DNA of 64,000 nt from Mycobacterium sp. ACS4054. Its GTDB lineage: Bacteria > Actinomycetota > Actinomycetes > Mycobacteriales > Mycobacteriaceae. The notes under the pieces were generated by a model. That model did not search any database. It was given only the letters and a program-made list of their open reading frames with translations, and was not told the DNA's origin. Each line of letters starts with the position of its first letter. The first letter of the stretch is position 1. The stretch lies in assembly GCF_001667275.1 (NCBI RefSeq), contig NZ_LZHV01000017.1, positions 1 to 64,000 on the forward strand. The letters run 5' to 3'. Shown here in pieces: positions 28,872 through 37,919 of this stretch. Made by a program: the position numbers and the translations under genes.

Positions 28872-29582
28872 ATGTCCGGGTGCAAGAAGCGCGTCGACTC
28901 CGCCGACTGGGACGCCGTGACCGGCGCGCTCGACGAATACGGCGGGGCGCTGCTGCCGCGGCTGATCACCAAGGGTGAGGCGGCCCGGCTGCGCGGCCTT
29001 TATGGCGACGACACCCTGTTCCGCTCGACCATCGACATGGCGCCCAAGCGGTACGGCGCGGGGCACTATCGCTACTTCCACGCGCCCTACCCCGACCCGA
29101 TCGAGGAACTCAAGCAAGCGCTGTATCCCCGGCTGTTGCCGATTGCCCGCGACTGGTGGGGCAAGCTGCGCCGCGACCCGCCCTGGCCGGATAGCCTCGA
29201 CGATTGGCTGGCGACGTGCCACGCGGCCGGCCAGCGCAGGTCCACCGCGCTCATGCTCAGGTACGGCCCCGGCGACTGGAACGCCCTGCATCGAGACCTG
29301 TACGGCGACTTGGTCTTTCCGCTACAGGTGGTGATCAACTTGAGCGAACCCGAAATCGACTACACCGGCGGCGAATTCCTGCTCGTCGAACAGCGGCTAC
29401 GCGCGCAATCCCGCGGCATGGCAACGCAATTGCCCCAGGGGCATGGCTTCGTGTTCACCACACGGGAGCGGCCGGTGCCCTCGAGCCGCGGCTGGTCCGC
29501 GGCGCCGGTGCGCCACGGTGTGTCGGTCGTGCGCTCGGGCGAGCGCTACGCGATGGGCCTGATCTTCCACGACGCGGCCTGA
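28872..29582 (+). CDS. 2OG-Fe(II) oxygenase-like protein (Rv2227-like)
   Basis: This 236-residue protein has a jelly-roll oxygenase pattern. The iron-binding pair is visible as His-x-Asp in NALHRDLYGD, and the strand PLQVVINLSEPEIDYTGGEFLL is typical of prolyl-hydroxylase-like folds. A later His in APVRHGVSVVRSG and an Arg nearby would complete the iron and 2-oxoglutarate sites. The substrate is unknown. ATG 28872 is chosen; in-frame upstream codons run into rnpB and are unlikely. The gene sits divergently from rnpB. Confidence 0.8.
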   Translation: MSGCKKRVDSADWDAVTGALDEYGGALLPRLITKGEAARLRGLYGDDTLFRSTIDMAPKRYGAGHYRYFHAPYPDPIEELKQALYPRLLPIARDWWGKLRRDPPWPDSLDDWLATCHAAGQRRSTALMLRYGPGDWNALHRDLYGDLVFPLQVVINLSEPEIDYTGGEFLLVEQRLRAQSRGMATQLPQGHGFVFTTRERPVPSSRGWSAAPVRHGVSVVRSGERYAMGLIFHDAA

Positions 29583-29627
29583 GGCTGGACCATTGCCCAA
29601 CGGGAACGTTGGTGCCAGTCTGACCAG

Positions 29628-30797
29628 ATGACAGAAACCGAAGGGTTCGTCGACCAGACGGTCACGGGTCTCGCGGAGCCACAGCCGATGTACAAGGCGT
29701 TGCGCGAATCGAGCCCGGTGTTCCGGTCGCCGCAGGCGGTCGTGCTCAGCCGCCTGGCCGACATCGAGATGGCGCTCAAGCACACCGAGCTGTTCTCGTC
29801 GAACATGGACGCCGTCGATCTCGGCAACGTGCGGCCGCTGATCCCGCTACAAATCGACCCGCCGGAGCACGCCAAATACCGCCGCATCCTCGACCCGTTG
29901 TTCACGCCGCGGGAGATGGCGCGGCGCGAGCCGCGCGTCACCGAGTTGGTGAACGAGATGATCGACCGCTTCGCGGGCCGGGGCGAATGCGACTTCCATG
30001 CCGAGTTCGCGGTGCCGCTGCCGTGCACCGTCTTCCTGCAGCTGCTCGGGTTGCCGCTGGAAGACCTCGACAAGTTCCTGGAATGGAAGGACGGCGTCAT
30101 CCGCCCGGAAGGCGACTCGGGCTTCGACCGCCGCCACGAGAGCTCCGCCGGGGTGGCGCAACAGATCTACGACTACTTCGACCGCGCGATCGACGACCAC
30201 ATCGCCAGCCCCCGCGACGACGTGCTGTCGGCCATGATCGCCGCCGACATCGCCGGGCAACCGCTGTCGCGGGAGGAGCTTCTCGACATCTGCTTCCTGT
30301 TCCTGATCGCCGGCCTGGACACGGTGACCGACTCGCTCGACTGCTTCTTCGTGTACCTGGCGCGCCATCCCGAGCACCGTCACCAGCTGGTCGAGCAACC
30401 GGACGTGCTGCCCAGTGCAATCGAGGAGTTGTTGCGTTGGGAGACACCGGTTCCCGGCGTGGCGCGGGTAGCCATGCAGGACGTCGAGGTGGGCGGGTGC
30501 CCCATCAGCAAGGGCGAGCGGGTCAGCCCGTTGCTGGGCGCGGCCAACACCGACCCGGCCGAGTTCGCCGATCCGGAGCTGGTCGACTTCACCCGCAACC
30601 CGAACCGGCACCGCGCGTTCGGCGGCGGCCCGCACCGGTGCCTCGGCTCGCATCTGGCCCGCATGGAGCTGCGGGTGGCGTTGCGCGAATTCCACCGGCG
30701 CATACCGGATTACGAGATCAAGCCCGGCACCCAGCTGAGCTACACCGCCGCGCTGCGTTCGGTGGAGTCGCTGCCGCTGATCTTCCCGGTGCCTTAG
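29628..30797 (+). CDS. Cytochrome P450
   Basis: This 389-residue soluble P450 carries the heme-binding motif FGGGPHRCLGSHLARMEL with axial Cys338. The I-helix oxygen-activation motif is FLIAGLDTVTDS, and the ExxR motif is in AIEELLRWETP. The family-level name and substrate cannot be assigned from sequence reading. No ferredoxin reductase is nearby. A single 3Fe-4S ferredoxin gene lies 1.6 kb downstream and is a plausible electron donor. It heads a block absent from this place in H37Rv. Confidence 0.95.
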   Translation: MTETEGFVDQTVTGLAEPQPMYKALRESSPVFRSPQAVVLSRLADIEMALKHTELFSSNMDAVDLGNVRPLIPLQIDPPEHAKYRRILDPLFTPREMARREPRVTELVNEMIDRFAGRGECDFHAEFAVPLPCTVFLQLLGLPLEDLDKFLEWKDGVIRPEGDSGFDRRHESSAGVAQQIYDYFDRAIDDHIASPRDDVLSAMIAADIAGQPLSREELLDICFLFLIAGLDTVTDSLDCFFVYLARHPEHRHQLVEQPDVLPSAIEELLRWETPVPGVARVAMQDVEVGGCPISKGERVSPLLGAANTDPAEFADPELVDFTRNPNRHRAFGGGPHRCLGSHLARMELRVALREFHRRIPDYEIKPGTQLSYTAALRSVESLPLIFPVP

Positions 30798-30807
30798 GTC
30801 GTGCGGC

Positions 30808-31704
30808 TCAGACCTTGACGGCCCGCGAGGCTCGGTGCTCCTGACCCGGCGTCGTGGGCAGTCCGTTTCCCCGCCCGGAAGTCGAGAAGTGCCGCAGCGG
30901 AACTTCGTCGCTATCGCGCATCGAGCCCGAAATGAGGTACTCGGGTCGCGGTTCCGGCTCCGGCAGGAAGTCGCGGCGGTACGCGTCGAGCCGGTCCACA
31001 ATCAACAAATAGTCGAAAATGTGTCGGCTGAGAATCGACAGGTCGGACTTACCGAGCTGGTCGGCCTTGAACAATGGGTAGACGAACTCGAACGCCCGGA
31101 AATAGCCCTGGCTTTCGATGTCGTTCACCAGGCAGATCACTTCCGAGGCGACGAACGACGACAGGTCGAGAATCTCCCGATTTACTTGGCGGGCGCGGTC
31201 CATGTGGAAGTGAATCGCATCCAACACCGGGGTGTGCGCCGCGGGGCTGGCCGACGCAATCAGCATGTTGGTGGGTGTTTGCGGTCCGATCTTGCTGCAC
31301 GTCTCCTGAACGTTCGCCAACGAATTCTCTCGATGACTGTCGAAGCCGGCCGCTTGGTGCAAGGTGCCCATGAGATTGGTCGCCTCGCCAACGACACGAG
31401 CGATCAGCGGCTCCAGGTTCTTGTAAATGTTTTGGCGATCGCGCCGCAACGGCAGCCGGACTACCAGCAGGTAGAAGATGAATGCCTCCACGTAGCCGTT
31501 GGCGAGGTGGAAACCGACGGCGCCGAGTCGCTCACCCCCTTCGAAGACCTCCGGAGTGTTGGCGAGGAACACATGCTGGGCAAGGCAATAGGCCAGGGCG
31601 ATGCATGCCAGCGCCCAGAGCGATCGGTTGAGTGTGCGTTCGAATGGGCTGAGATACGTGAGCTGAGTCGCTCGTCGCCAGCGGCGTTTGATTCCATCGC
31701 GCAT
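30808..31704 (-). CDS. Two-helix membrane protein with cytoplasmic domain, unknown
   Basis: This 298-residue protein has a basic N-terminus (RDGIKRRWRRATQL), a hydrophobic helix near 29-50 and another near 72-92. A helical soluble domain of about 200 residues follows, with two Cys (VQETCSKIG and SEVICLVND). The frame extends to a TTG at 31722, but ATG 31704 is preferred because GATAAT sits 6 bases upstream, a leaderless arrangement. It is less GC-rich than its neighbours, with more A/T at third positions, which may signal recent acquisition. The family is unrecognised. It converges with the P450. Confidence 0.72.
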   Translation of the reverse strand: MRDGIKRRWRRATQLTYLSPFERTLNRSLWALACIALAYCLAQHVFLANTPEVFEGGERLGAVGFHLANGYVEAFIFYLLVVRLPLRRDRQNIYKNLEPLIARVVGEATNLMGTLHQAAGFDSHRENSLANVQETCSKIGPQTPTNMLIASASPAAHTPVLDAIHFHMDRARQVNREILDLSSFVASEVICLVNDIESQGYFRAFEFVYPLFKADQLGKSDLSILSRHIFDYLLIVDRLDAYRRDFLPEPEPRPEYLISGSMRDSDEVPLRHFSTSGRGNGLPTTPGQEHRASRAVKV

Positions 31705-31830
31705 GCGGCGATTATCGCCCAATTAGGCCGCCCCGGGCTCGAAATTTGTCTGCTTCCTTTTTCGGCCGCCGGTGCCGGTTAATTCGGCGACATCGGGACC
31801 TGACTCGGGCGGGCCTGGCACACTATGCGC

Positions 31831-32328
31831 ATGGCACAGATAACCTTGAGTGGAAAACCGATAAACACCGTCGGCGAGCTGCCTGCCATCGGATCCAAAG
31901 CCCCGGCCTTCAACTTGATCGGCTCCGACTTGTGGGTGATCAGTACCGAGCAGTTTCTCGGCAAGCCCTTGGTGCTGAACATTTTTCCGTCCGTCGATAT
32001 CGCGGTTTGCGCGACGACCGTGCGGACCTTCAACGAGCGCGCCGCGGGAACCGGCGTGTCCGTGGTGTGCGTGTCAAAGGACCTGCCGTTCGCGTTTCAA
32101 CGATTCTGCAGCGCCGAGGGCATCGACAACGTCAGGACGGCGTCGGCCTTCCGGGACAGCTTCGGCGAGGACTACGGCGTCACGATCACCGACGGCCCGA
32201 TGGCGGGGCTCCTTGCCCGCGCCGTCGTGGTGATCGACGCCGACGGCAACGTCGCGTACACCGAATTGGTGCCAGAACTCGACGATGAGCCCAACTACGA
32301 CAGCGCGCTGGCCATGCTGGTGGGCTGA
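31831..32328 (+). CDS. Tpx-like thiol peroxidase with substituted catalytic threonine
   Basis: This 165-residue peroxiredoxin is of the Tpx type and very similar to M. tuberculosis Tpx (Rv1932). Peroxidatic Cys60 and further cysteines Cys80 and Cys93 (QRFCSAEG) are present, as is Pro53. The active site reads FPSVDIAVC: the near-invariant Thr three residues before Cys60 is Ile57 (ATC, one base from ACC). Loss of that hydroxyl should impair peroxide activation. ATG 31831 matches the Tpx start; ATG 31825 is 2 codons upstream. It is located in an accessory block, so a second bona fide tpx elsewhere is likely. Confidence 0.88.
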   Translation: MAQITLSGKPINTVGELPAIGSKAPAFNLIGSDLWVISTEQFLGKPLVLNIFPSVDIAVCATTVRTFNERAAGTGVSVVCVSKDLPFAFQRFCSAEGIDNVRTASAFRDSFGEDYGVTITDGPMAGLLARAVVVIDADGNVAYTELVPELDDEPNYDSALAMLVG

Positions 32329-32348
32329 GTGCAGGAGGAGCACCGCTG

Positions 32349-32543
32349 ATGACCCGCATCCTCGTCGACGCCGACCGGTGCACCGGCCACGGGCGCTGCT
32401 ACACGCTGGCCCCCGATGTGTTCGACGCCGACGAGGTGGGCCACTCGGTCGTGCTCGTCCCCGACGTCTCCGGTGACCTCGAGGCGCAGGCCGTCACCGC
32501 CGAGCAGAATTGCCCCGAGGGCGCCATCACCCTGGTTCGCTGA
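32349..32543 (+). CDS. 3Fe-4S ferredoxin with His in the cluster motif
   Basis: This 64-residue ferredoxin opens RILVDADRCTGHGRC. Ligands Cys11, Cys17 and Cys55 (NCPEGAI) fit a single 3Fe-4S cluster. The position that would be the fourth cysteine is His14 (C-x-x-H-x-x-C). Such substituted ferredoxins are known partners of mycobacterial P450s. A GGAGGAG site precedes ATG 32349, and the gene lies 20 bases after tpx, so the two are probably co-transcribed. The P450 at 29628 is the likely electron acceptor. Confidence 0.92.
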   Translation: MTRILVDADRCTGHGRCYTLAPDVFDADEVGHSVVLVPDVSGDLEAQAVTAEQNCPEGAITLVR

Positions 32544-32582
32544 CGCGGGCCTGGACCCGGGCCGCTGCGCGAGGATATGGGC

Positions 32583-34124
32583 ATGACAACCACGCCGTCG
32601 ACATCGAACGGGCGGATGATCGCCGGGGTCGCGGCGGCGTCCGTTGCGCTCGGGGTGGCCCAACTGGTGGGCATCCCGTTCGGGGCGCGGGCCGACGCGC
32701 GGGCCGCGATCGGCTCGGCCGTCGTCGACCTGACACCGGGGCCGGTCAAAGAGTGGGCGATTCAAACGCTGGGCACCCTGGACAAGCTCTTCCTCGCCGT
32801 CGCCGTGCTCGTGGTGATCGCGGCGATCGCCGCGATCGGCGGAACGCTGGAGACCGCGCGCCGGCCGTTCGGCAGCGCCGCGATCGCGGCGGCGGGCGCG
32901 CTCGGGTGCGCCGCCGCGCTGTCGCGGCCGGGCGCGACAGCGCTCGACACGATCCCCACCGTCGCGGGCGCGGTCTGCGGCGTGGCGGCCCTTCGCTTGC
33001 TCACCCGCCGGTTCGGGTCCGGCCCCGATGATCCCGATGCCGACGAGCCGGACGCCGGCAGGCGCAGGTTGGTCGTGCTTTCGGTGCTGGGGTTCGGGGT
33101 GGTGAGCGGCGTGGCCGGTGCGGTGATCACGCGGTTGGTGCATTCGGTGGCCGCGGACCGCAACAGCTTCGCGCTTCCCCGCCCGCACGCGGCGGCGCCA
33201 CCCATACCGGCCGACGTGCAGCCGAAAGGTGTTGAGCTGCCCAGCTTCATCACTCCCAACGCCGACTTCTACCGGGTGGACACCACGCTCGTGGTTCCCC
33301 AACTCAGCCACCGCGACTGGCGGCTGCGCATCCACGGCATGGTGAACCGCGAGGCCACGTACAGCTTCGCCGATCTCGCCGGCTTCGACGTGGTCGAAAA
33401 GGTGGCGACGCTGACCTGCGTATCGAATCCCGTTGGCGGCAAACTCATCTCGACGGGCGTCTGGACGGGTTACCGGGTCGCCGACCTGCTGGCGGCGGCC
33501 GGGGTGCACCCGGACGCCGACATGGTGCTCTCGACGTCTATCGACGGATTCACCGCCGGCACGCCGGTGGATGCGCTCACCGACGGCCGCGACGCGCTGT
33601 TGGCGGTCACCCTCAATGGCCAGCCCCTGCCGATCGAGCACGGCTATCCGGCCCGGCTGGTCGTGCCGGGGCTCTACGGGTACGTGTCGGCCACCAAGTG
33701 GGTGGTCGACCTGGAGCTGACCCGCTTCGTCAGGGCGGAGGCGTACTGGACGCGGCAGGGCTGGGCGCCACGTGCGCCCGTCAAGACCCAGTCGAGGATC
33801 GACGTGCCAAAAGGTGGTCAGCGGGTACCGATGGGTCCGGTCGTGTTTGGCGGTGTCGCGTGGGCGCAGAATCGCGGCGTGCGGTCCGTGGAGGTCCGCA
33901 TCGACGGCGGCGGGTGGCAGCCCGCCGTGCAGGGCGCGAGCTATTCCAACGAGACCTGGCGGCTGTGGACGTTCCCCTGGGAGGCGAAAAGCCCTGGGAG
34001 GCATACCATCACGGTGCGCGCCACCGACAACACCGGGGCCACCCAGACCGCGGATCGCGTCCCTCCCGTCCCGGACGGCGCCACCGGCTGGCACACGGTG
34101 GACTTCACCGTCGCGGGGGCATGA
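32583..34124 (+). CDS. Membrane-anchored molybdopterin-dependent oxidoreductase (sulfite oxidase-like)
   Basis: This 513-residue protein has an N-terminal membrane region with about four helices (residues 10-30, 60-85, 93-112 and 160-180). An extracytoplasmic sulfite-oxidase fold follows: PNADFYRVDTTLVVP, the molybdenum ligand Cys in ATLTCVSNPVGG, and GVWTGYRVADLL. A C-terminal Mo-co dimerisation domain (PVVFGGVAWAQNRGVRSVEV) is present. It resembles Rv0218-type proteins. The physiological substrate is unknown. ATG 32583 is chosen since GAGGA lies 7 bases upstream. It is located right after the ferredoxin gene. Confidence 0.9.
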   Translation: MTTTPSTSNGRMIAGVAAASVALGVAQLVGIPFGARADARAAIGSAVVDLTPGPVKEWAIQTLGTLDKLFLAVAVLVVIAAIAAIGGTLETARRPFGSAAIAAAGALGCAAALSRPGATALDTIPTVAGAVCGVAALRLLTRRFGSGPDDPDADEPDAGRRRLVVLSVLGFGVVSGVAGAVITRLVHSVAADRNSFALPRPHAAAPPIPADVQPKGVELPSFITPNADFYRVDTTLVVPQLSHRDWRLRIHGMVNREATYSFADLAGFDVVEKVATLTCVSNPVGGKLISTGVWTGYRVADLLAAAGVHPDADMVLSTSIDGFTAGTPVDALTDGRDALLAVTLNGQPLPIEHGYPARLVVPGLYGYVSATKWVVDLELTRFVRAEAYWTRQGWAPRAPVKTQSRIDVPKGGQRVPMGPVVFGGVAWAQNRGVRSVEVRIDGGGWQPAVQGASYSNETWRLWTFPWEAKSPGRHTITVRATDNTGATQTADRVPPVPDGATGWHTVDFTVAGA

Positions 34125-34128
34125 CGCG

Positions 34129-34329
34129 CTATCTCGACGAGAGCTTGCGCCAGCTGACCACCGCGATCACGATGCCGATCACCGCCGTGATGGGCCCGAT
34201 GACCGACCAGGTGGTGGTGTTGCTCATCGGGCTACCACCGAGCACCCCGAATCCCTGGAGCGCCCAGATCGAACCGAACAACGCGAGGATCAACCCGAAG
34301 GCGAGGGTGGCGACGAAGGTCCTTCTCAT
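34129..34329 (-). CDS. Small two-helix membrane protein, unknown
   Basis: This 66-residue protein has two hydrophobic helices (about 4-26 and 41-61) joined by a short polar loop (GGSPMSNTTT), with a basic C-terminus. A TAGCAT box (34336-34341 on this strand) lies 6 bases before the ATG, so leaderless expression is likely and supports the start. It is downstream of and parallel to the TetR gene, and convergent with the molybdoprotein, 4 bases apart. No family is recognised. Confidence 0.68.
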   Translation of the reverse strand: MRRTFVATLAFGLILALFGSIWALQGFGVLGGSPMSNTTTWSVIGPITAVIGIVIAVVSWRKLSSR

Positions 34330-34350
34330 ACCGGGATGCTACGCGCGCCC

Positions 34351-34932
34351 TCACTTGCGGGCGAGGGCGTGATACGCCATGTCGGCGACGGCCTCGCAGT
34401 ATTCGTCGTCGACGGGGACGTCGGAGTACAGGGCGCGAATGTTGAGCGGCGACAGCACGATCTGAACCGCGGCCAGGGTGTTGACGCCCTCGCGCAATTC
34501 GCCCCGCTCCCTGGCCCGGTCCACGACCGCGCGCACGACGGTGAAATGCGCCCACCAGAACCGCAGCCGGGTGGCTTCGTCGTGCCCGCTGCGGCGGTCC
34601 ATCACCAGCGAGCGCAGCAGCGTCCGGCCCACCTCGGTGTTGATTCGATTGGTCACGTTGCGGGCCAACGCCTGTAGGTCGCCGCGCAATGACCCGGTGT
34701 CGGTTCCCGCGTTCACCGTGTCGATATCGGACAGCACCGCGTCGACGATGAGCCGGCGCCGATCCCCCCAGTACCGGTACACCATCGCCGCGTCGAGGCG
34801 ATGCCGTTCGGCAAGGGCTTCGATGCTGAACCGCTCGACACCCCAGCGGGACAATTCGTCGAGTACCGCCGGCATCACCCTCGCCCGGACGTCCGCGGGA
34901 ACGGCTTCACGGGTCAGATCAGACGGCTCCAT
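34351..34932 (-). CDS. TetR family transcriptional regulator
   Basis: This 193-residue regulator has an N-terminal helix-turn-helix (about residues 15-62) with the family pattern GVERFSIEALAERHRLDAAMVYRYWGDRRRLI. The ligand-binding helical domain is of the TetR_C type. The gene lies 21 bases upstream of the small membrane protein in the same direction, so both may form one unit. It may control the accessory redox block next to it, but no operator was identified. It ends the non-backbone segment. Confidence 0.9.
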   Translation of the reverse strand: MEPSDLTREAVPADVRARVMPAVLDELSRWGVERFSIEALAERHRLDAAMVYRYWGDRRRLIVDAVLSDIDTVNAGTDTGSLRGDLQALARNVTNRINTEVGRTLLRSLVMDRRSGHDEATRLRFWWAHFTVVRAVVDRARERGELREGVNTLAAVQIVLSPLNIRALYSDVPVDDEYCEAVADMAYHALARK

Positions 34933-34942
34933 CGACGTCTCC

Positions 34943-36052
34943 TTACACGGCCTGGAGGTATCCGGTCTGGTTCACCAGGCGCACGGAAGACGCACCGTCG
35001 GAATAGAACTCGGCGATGCTCAGGGACGCCAGGTCCAGGTGCAACCGGTACAGGATGCCCGGCCCGGCCTCCAGCGCGAGCCGCAGCAGCATTTTGATCG
35101 GCGTCACGTGCGACACCACCAGCACCGTGCTGCCCTGATGCGCGGCGATGATCCGTTCCCGGGCCCGCACGACCCGATCGAGCACGGCGTCAAAGCTCTC
35201 CCCGCCCGGTGGGGTGGTGCCGGTATCACGCAGCCAGCGGCCGTGCAGCTCCGGGTCGCGCTCGGCGGCCTCCACGAAGGTCAGGCCCTCCCAGGCGCCG
35301 AAATCGGTTTCGATCAAGTCGTCGTCGACGGTCACGTCCAGGCCGAGCGCCTTGGCGGCCCGGGCCGCCGTGTCGTAGGCCCGCTGCAGCGGCGAGGAGA
35401 ATACCGCCGAAATGCCGCCGCGCTGCGCGAGATAACGCGCCGCGGCATCGGCCTGACTCCGGCCCACTTCGGTGAGGGCCGGATTGCCGCGGCCCGAGTA
35501 GCGGCGCTGGGCCGACAGCTCGGTCTGGCCGTGCCGCAGCAGCAGCAGCCTGGTCGGCGTGCCCCGGGCGCCGGTCCAGCCGGGCGCCTGCGGGGATTGC
35601 ACCGCAGCGGGTTTCGCGCGCTCGGCGGGTTCATTGGCCAGGTCGCTTTCGGCGGCCGCGTCCATCGCCTCGTTCGCCAACCGGTCGGCATACGAGTTGC
35701 GCTCGCGCGGAATCCACGTGTAGCTGATCCGGTCGAACCGCGACGCCAGCGCTTTGGCCTTGCCGTGCAGTTCGATCAGGTCGGGGTGCTTGACCTTCCA
35801 CCGCCCCGACATCTGCTCCACCAACAGCTTGGAATCCAGGAAGACCGCGGCTTCGGTGGCGCCGAGTTGCAGGGCGTCGTCCAAACCGGCCAGCAGCCCC
35901 CGATATTCGGCCACGTTGTTGGTGGCCCGGCCGATCGCCTGCTTGTTCTCCGCCAGCGCCGTAGAGCGGTCCTCGGTCCACACCACGGCGCCGTACCCGG
36001 CGGGGCCAGGGTTTCCGCGCGACCCGCCGTCGGCCTCGATCACGACCTTCAC
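34943..36052 (-). CDS. Bifunctional RNase H type I / CobC-like phosphatase (Rv2228c-like)
   Basis: This 369-residue protein has an N-terminal RNase HI domain (about 1-135): acidic residues in VIEADGGSRGNPG, VAEYRGL, VFLDSKLL and the late NSYADRLANEA. It removes RNA from RNA-DNA hybrids. The C-terminal histidine phosphatase domain (about 165-369) has LLLRHGQTE and the later SHVTPIK. The mycobacterial homologue has been shown to have both RNase H and alpha-ribazole phosphatase activity. The GTG start at 36052 overlaps the zinc-ribbon gene by 4 bases. Confidence 0.93.
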   Translation of the reverse strand: MKVVIEADGGSRGNPGPAGYGAVVWTEDRSTALAENKQAIGRATNNVAEYRGLLAGLDDALQLGATEAAVFLDSKLLVEQMSGRWKVKHPDLIELHGKAKALASRFDRISYTWIPRERNSYADRLANEAMDAAAESDLANEPAERAKPAAVQSPQAPGWTGARGTPTRLLLLRHGQTELSAQRRYSGRGNPALTEVGRSQADAAARYLAQRGGISAVFSSPLQRAYDTAARAAKALGLDVTVDDDLIETDFGAWEGLTFVEAAERDPELHGRWLRDTGTTPPGGESFDAVLDRVVRARERIIAAHQGSTVLVVSHVTPIKMLLRLALEAGPGILYRLHLDLASLSIAEFYSDGASSVRLVNQTGYLQAV

Positions 36053-36786
36053 TGGTCGCTCCCGTTGACCCGCAACAGGATCGCGCCACACTCCGGGCAG
36101 CGCACCACGTCGTCCTCGGCGGCCGCGGAGATGCGGGACATCTCGCCGCGGTCGATCTCCAGGCGGCAGGCACCACAGCGGCGCCCCAGCAGCGGCCCGG
36201 CGCCCGGCCCTCCCCCGGCTCGCTGCCGTTCGTAGAGTGCGGACAGGGCGGGATCCAGCGCGGCGCTCAGGGTCTCGCGGCGTGACGAATGTGCCTGGCG
36301 GGCCTCGCTGATTTCGGCGAGCGCGGCGTCGAGAGCCTGCCGGGCGCCGGCCAATTCGGCGTCCAGCGCCTCGACCCTGCCCTGCGCGTCGTCCAGTTGG
36401 GTCTGCAGCTCCTCGCGGCGCTCCAGCACGTCCAGCAGCGAATCTTCCAGGCTGGCCTGACGGCGCGTCAGCGTCTCCAGCTCGTGCTGGAGGTCCGACA
36501 ACTGCTTGGCGTCGGTCGCCCCGGACTGCAGTAAGGAGCGGTCGCGGTCTTCGCGCTGCCGCACCGCCTCGATTTCGGACTCGAACCGCGACACCTGAGT
36601 GTCGATGTCCTCCAACGCGATTCGGATGGCGCCCACGCGGTCGCCGGCGGCGGTGAGTTCCTCCTGCAGGCGCTCGCAGGCCTGCTGCTCCGCCAGATGG
36701 GTGGCCCGGTGCGTGATGCGGGACAGCTCCGCATCCAGCTTGGACAGCTCGAGCAGCGAACGCTGCTGAGCGACTTCGGCCTTCAT
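36049..36786 (-). CDS. Coiled-coil zinc-ribbon protein (Rv2229c-like)
   Basis: This 245-residue protein has a long helical hairpin (about 1-185), rich in Leu, Glu, Gln and Arg with heptad character. A C-terminal zinc ribbon has two CxxC pairs, CGAC and CPEC. It resembles the CT398/FlgZ-like family of C4-type zinc ribbon proteins, whose function is not settled. It overlaps the Nif3-like gene at its start (ATGA) and the RNase H gene at its end (GTGA), the middle of a four-gene coupled chain. Confidence 0.9.
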   Translation of the reverse strand: MKAEVAQQRSLLELSKLDAELSRITHRATHLAEQQACERLQEELTAAGDRVGAIRIALEDIDTQVSRFESEIEAVRQREDRDRSLLQSGATDAKQLSDLQHELETLTRRQASLEDSLLDVLERREELQTQLDDAQGRVEALDAELAGARQALDAALAEISEARQAHSSRRETLSAALDPALSALYERQRAGGGPGAGPLLGRRCGACRLEIDRGEMSRISAAAEDDVVRCPECGAILLRVNGSDQ

Positions 36787-37919
36787 CGCTGGTCACCTTC
36801 CATCTGCCCCATGTTCCACGGGTCGGTGCGGATGCCGCACACCCGCACCGTCAGCGCCGCACCGAAACGGGACCGCAGCAGTTCGGCGGCCTGCTCGCAC
36901 CAAGGGAATTCACTCGCCCAGTGCGCCACGTCGACCAGCGCGACACCGGAGCCCCGGCGATGCTCGTCGGCTGGATGGTGCCGCAGGTCGGCCGTCACGT
37001 AGGCCTGCACGCCCGCGCCGGCGTCGGTCGCCAGCAGCGAGTCCCCGGCCCCGCCGCAGACGGCGACCCGCGACACCGGCGCGTCGGGGTCGCCGGCCGC
37101 GCGCACGCCCCACGCCGTTCGCGGCAGCGCGGCGTCCACGCGGGACACGAAGTCGCGCAGCGGTTCCGGGCGCGCCAGGGTGCCGATGCGGCCCAGCCCG
37201 GCGTCACCGGGCAGGGGTAGCAACGCGAACACGTCGAACGCGGGCTCCTCGTAGGGGTGGGCGGCGCGCATCGCGGTCAGCACGGCCGCCCGGATCCGCG
37301 CCGGCGCGACGACCTCGAACCGGTCCTCGGTCACTCGCTCGACGGTCCCGACGCTGCCGACCGCGGGCGACGCCCCCTCGTGCGGAAGGAACTGACCGAT
37401 GCCGGTGATGCTCCAGCTGCACTGCGAGTAGTCGCCGATGTGCCCGGCGCCGGCCTCGAACATGGCCGCCTGCACGGCTTCGGAGTTTTCGCGCGGCACG
37501 TAGACGACCCACTTGTCCAGGTCGGGCGCGGCCGTTCGCGGCTCGAGGGCCGCTTCAACGGTGAGGCCGAGGGCGTGGGCCAGCGCGGCGGACACGCCGG
37601 GCGAAGCCGAGTCGGCGTTGGTGTGCGCGGTGAACAGCGAACGGCCCGTTCGGATCAGGCGGTGCACCAGCGCGCCCTTGGGCGTGCTGGCCGCCACCGT
37701 GTCCACCCCGCGCAGCAGCAATGGGTGATGGGCCAGCAGCAGGCCGCCCTGCCGAACTTCGTCGACGACCGCGGGCGTCGCGTCGACCGCAACGGTCACC
37801 GACTCGATCGCATCGTCGGGGTCGCCGCACACCAGGCCCACCGAGTCCCACGGCTCGGCGAGCCGCGGTGGGTAGGCCTCGTCCAGCGCGTCGATGACGT
37901 CGGCCAGCCGTACGCTCAT
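36783..37919 (-). CDS. Nif3-like dinuclear metal centre protein (Rv2230c-like)
   Basis: This 378-residue protein of the NIF3/YbgI family carries metal-binding motifs [13 protein letters not shown] in the N-terminal half and [11 protein letters not shown] central insert domain (about 135-240) with [11 protein letters not shown] follows, then C-terminal [13 protein letters not shown] and VDVAHWASE. It is likely a dinuclear metal hydrolase such as a GTP cyclohydrolase-like protein; the substrate is unknown. The ATG at 37919 overlaps the aminotransferase stop (ATGA). Confidence 0.93.
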   Translation of the reverse strand: MSVRLADVIDALDEAYPPRLAEPWDSVGLVCGDPDDAIESVTVAVDATPAVVDEVRQGGLLLAHHPLLLRGVDTVAASTPKGALVHRLIRTGRSLFTAHTNADSASPGVSAALAHALGLTVEAALEPRTAAPDLDKWVVYVPRENSEAVQAAMFEAGAGHIGDYSQCSWSITGIGQFLPHEGASPAVGSVGTVERVTEDRFEVVAPARIRAAVLTAMRAAHPYEEPAFDVFALLPLPGDAGLGRIGTLARPEPLRDFVSRVDAALPRTAWGVRAAGDPDAPVSRVAVCGGAGDSLLATDAGAGVQAYVTADLRHHPADEHRRGSGVALVDVAHWASEFPWCEQAAELLRSRFGAALTVRVCGIRTDPWNMGQMEGDQR

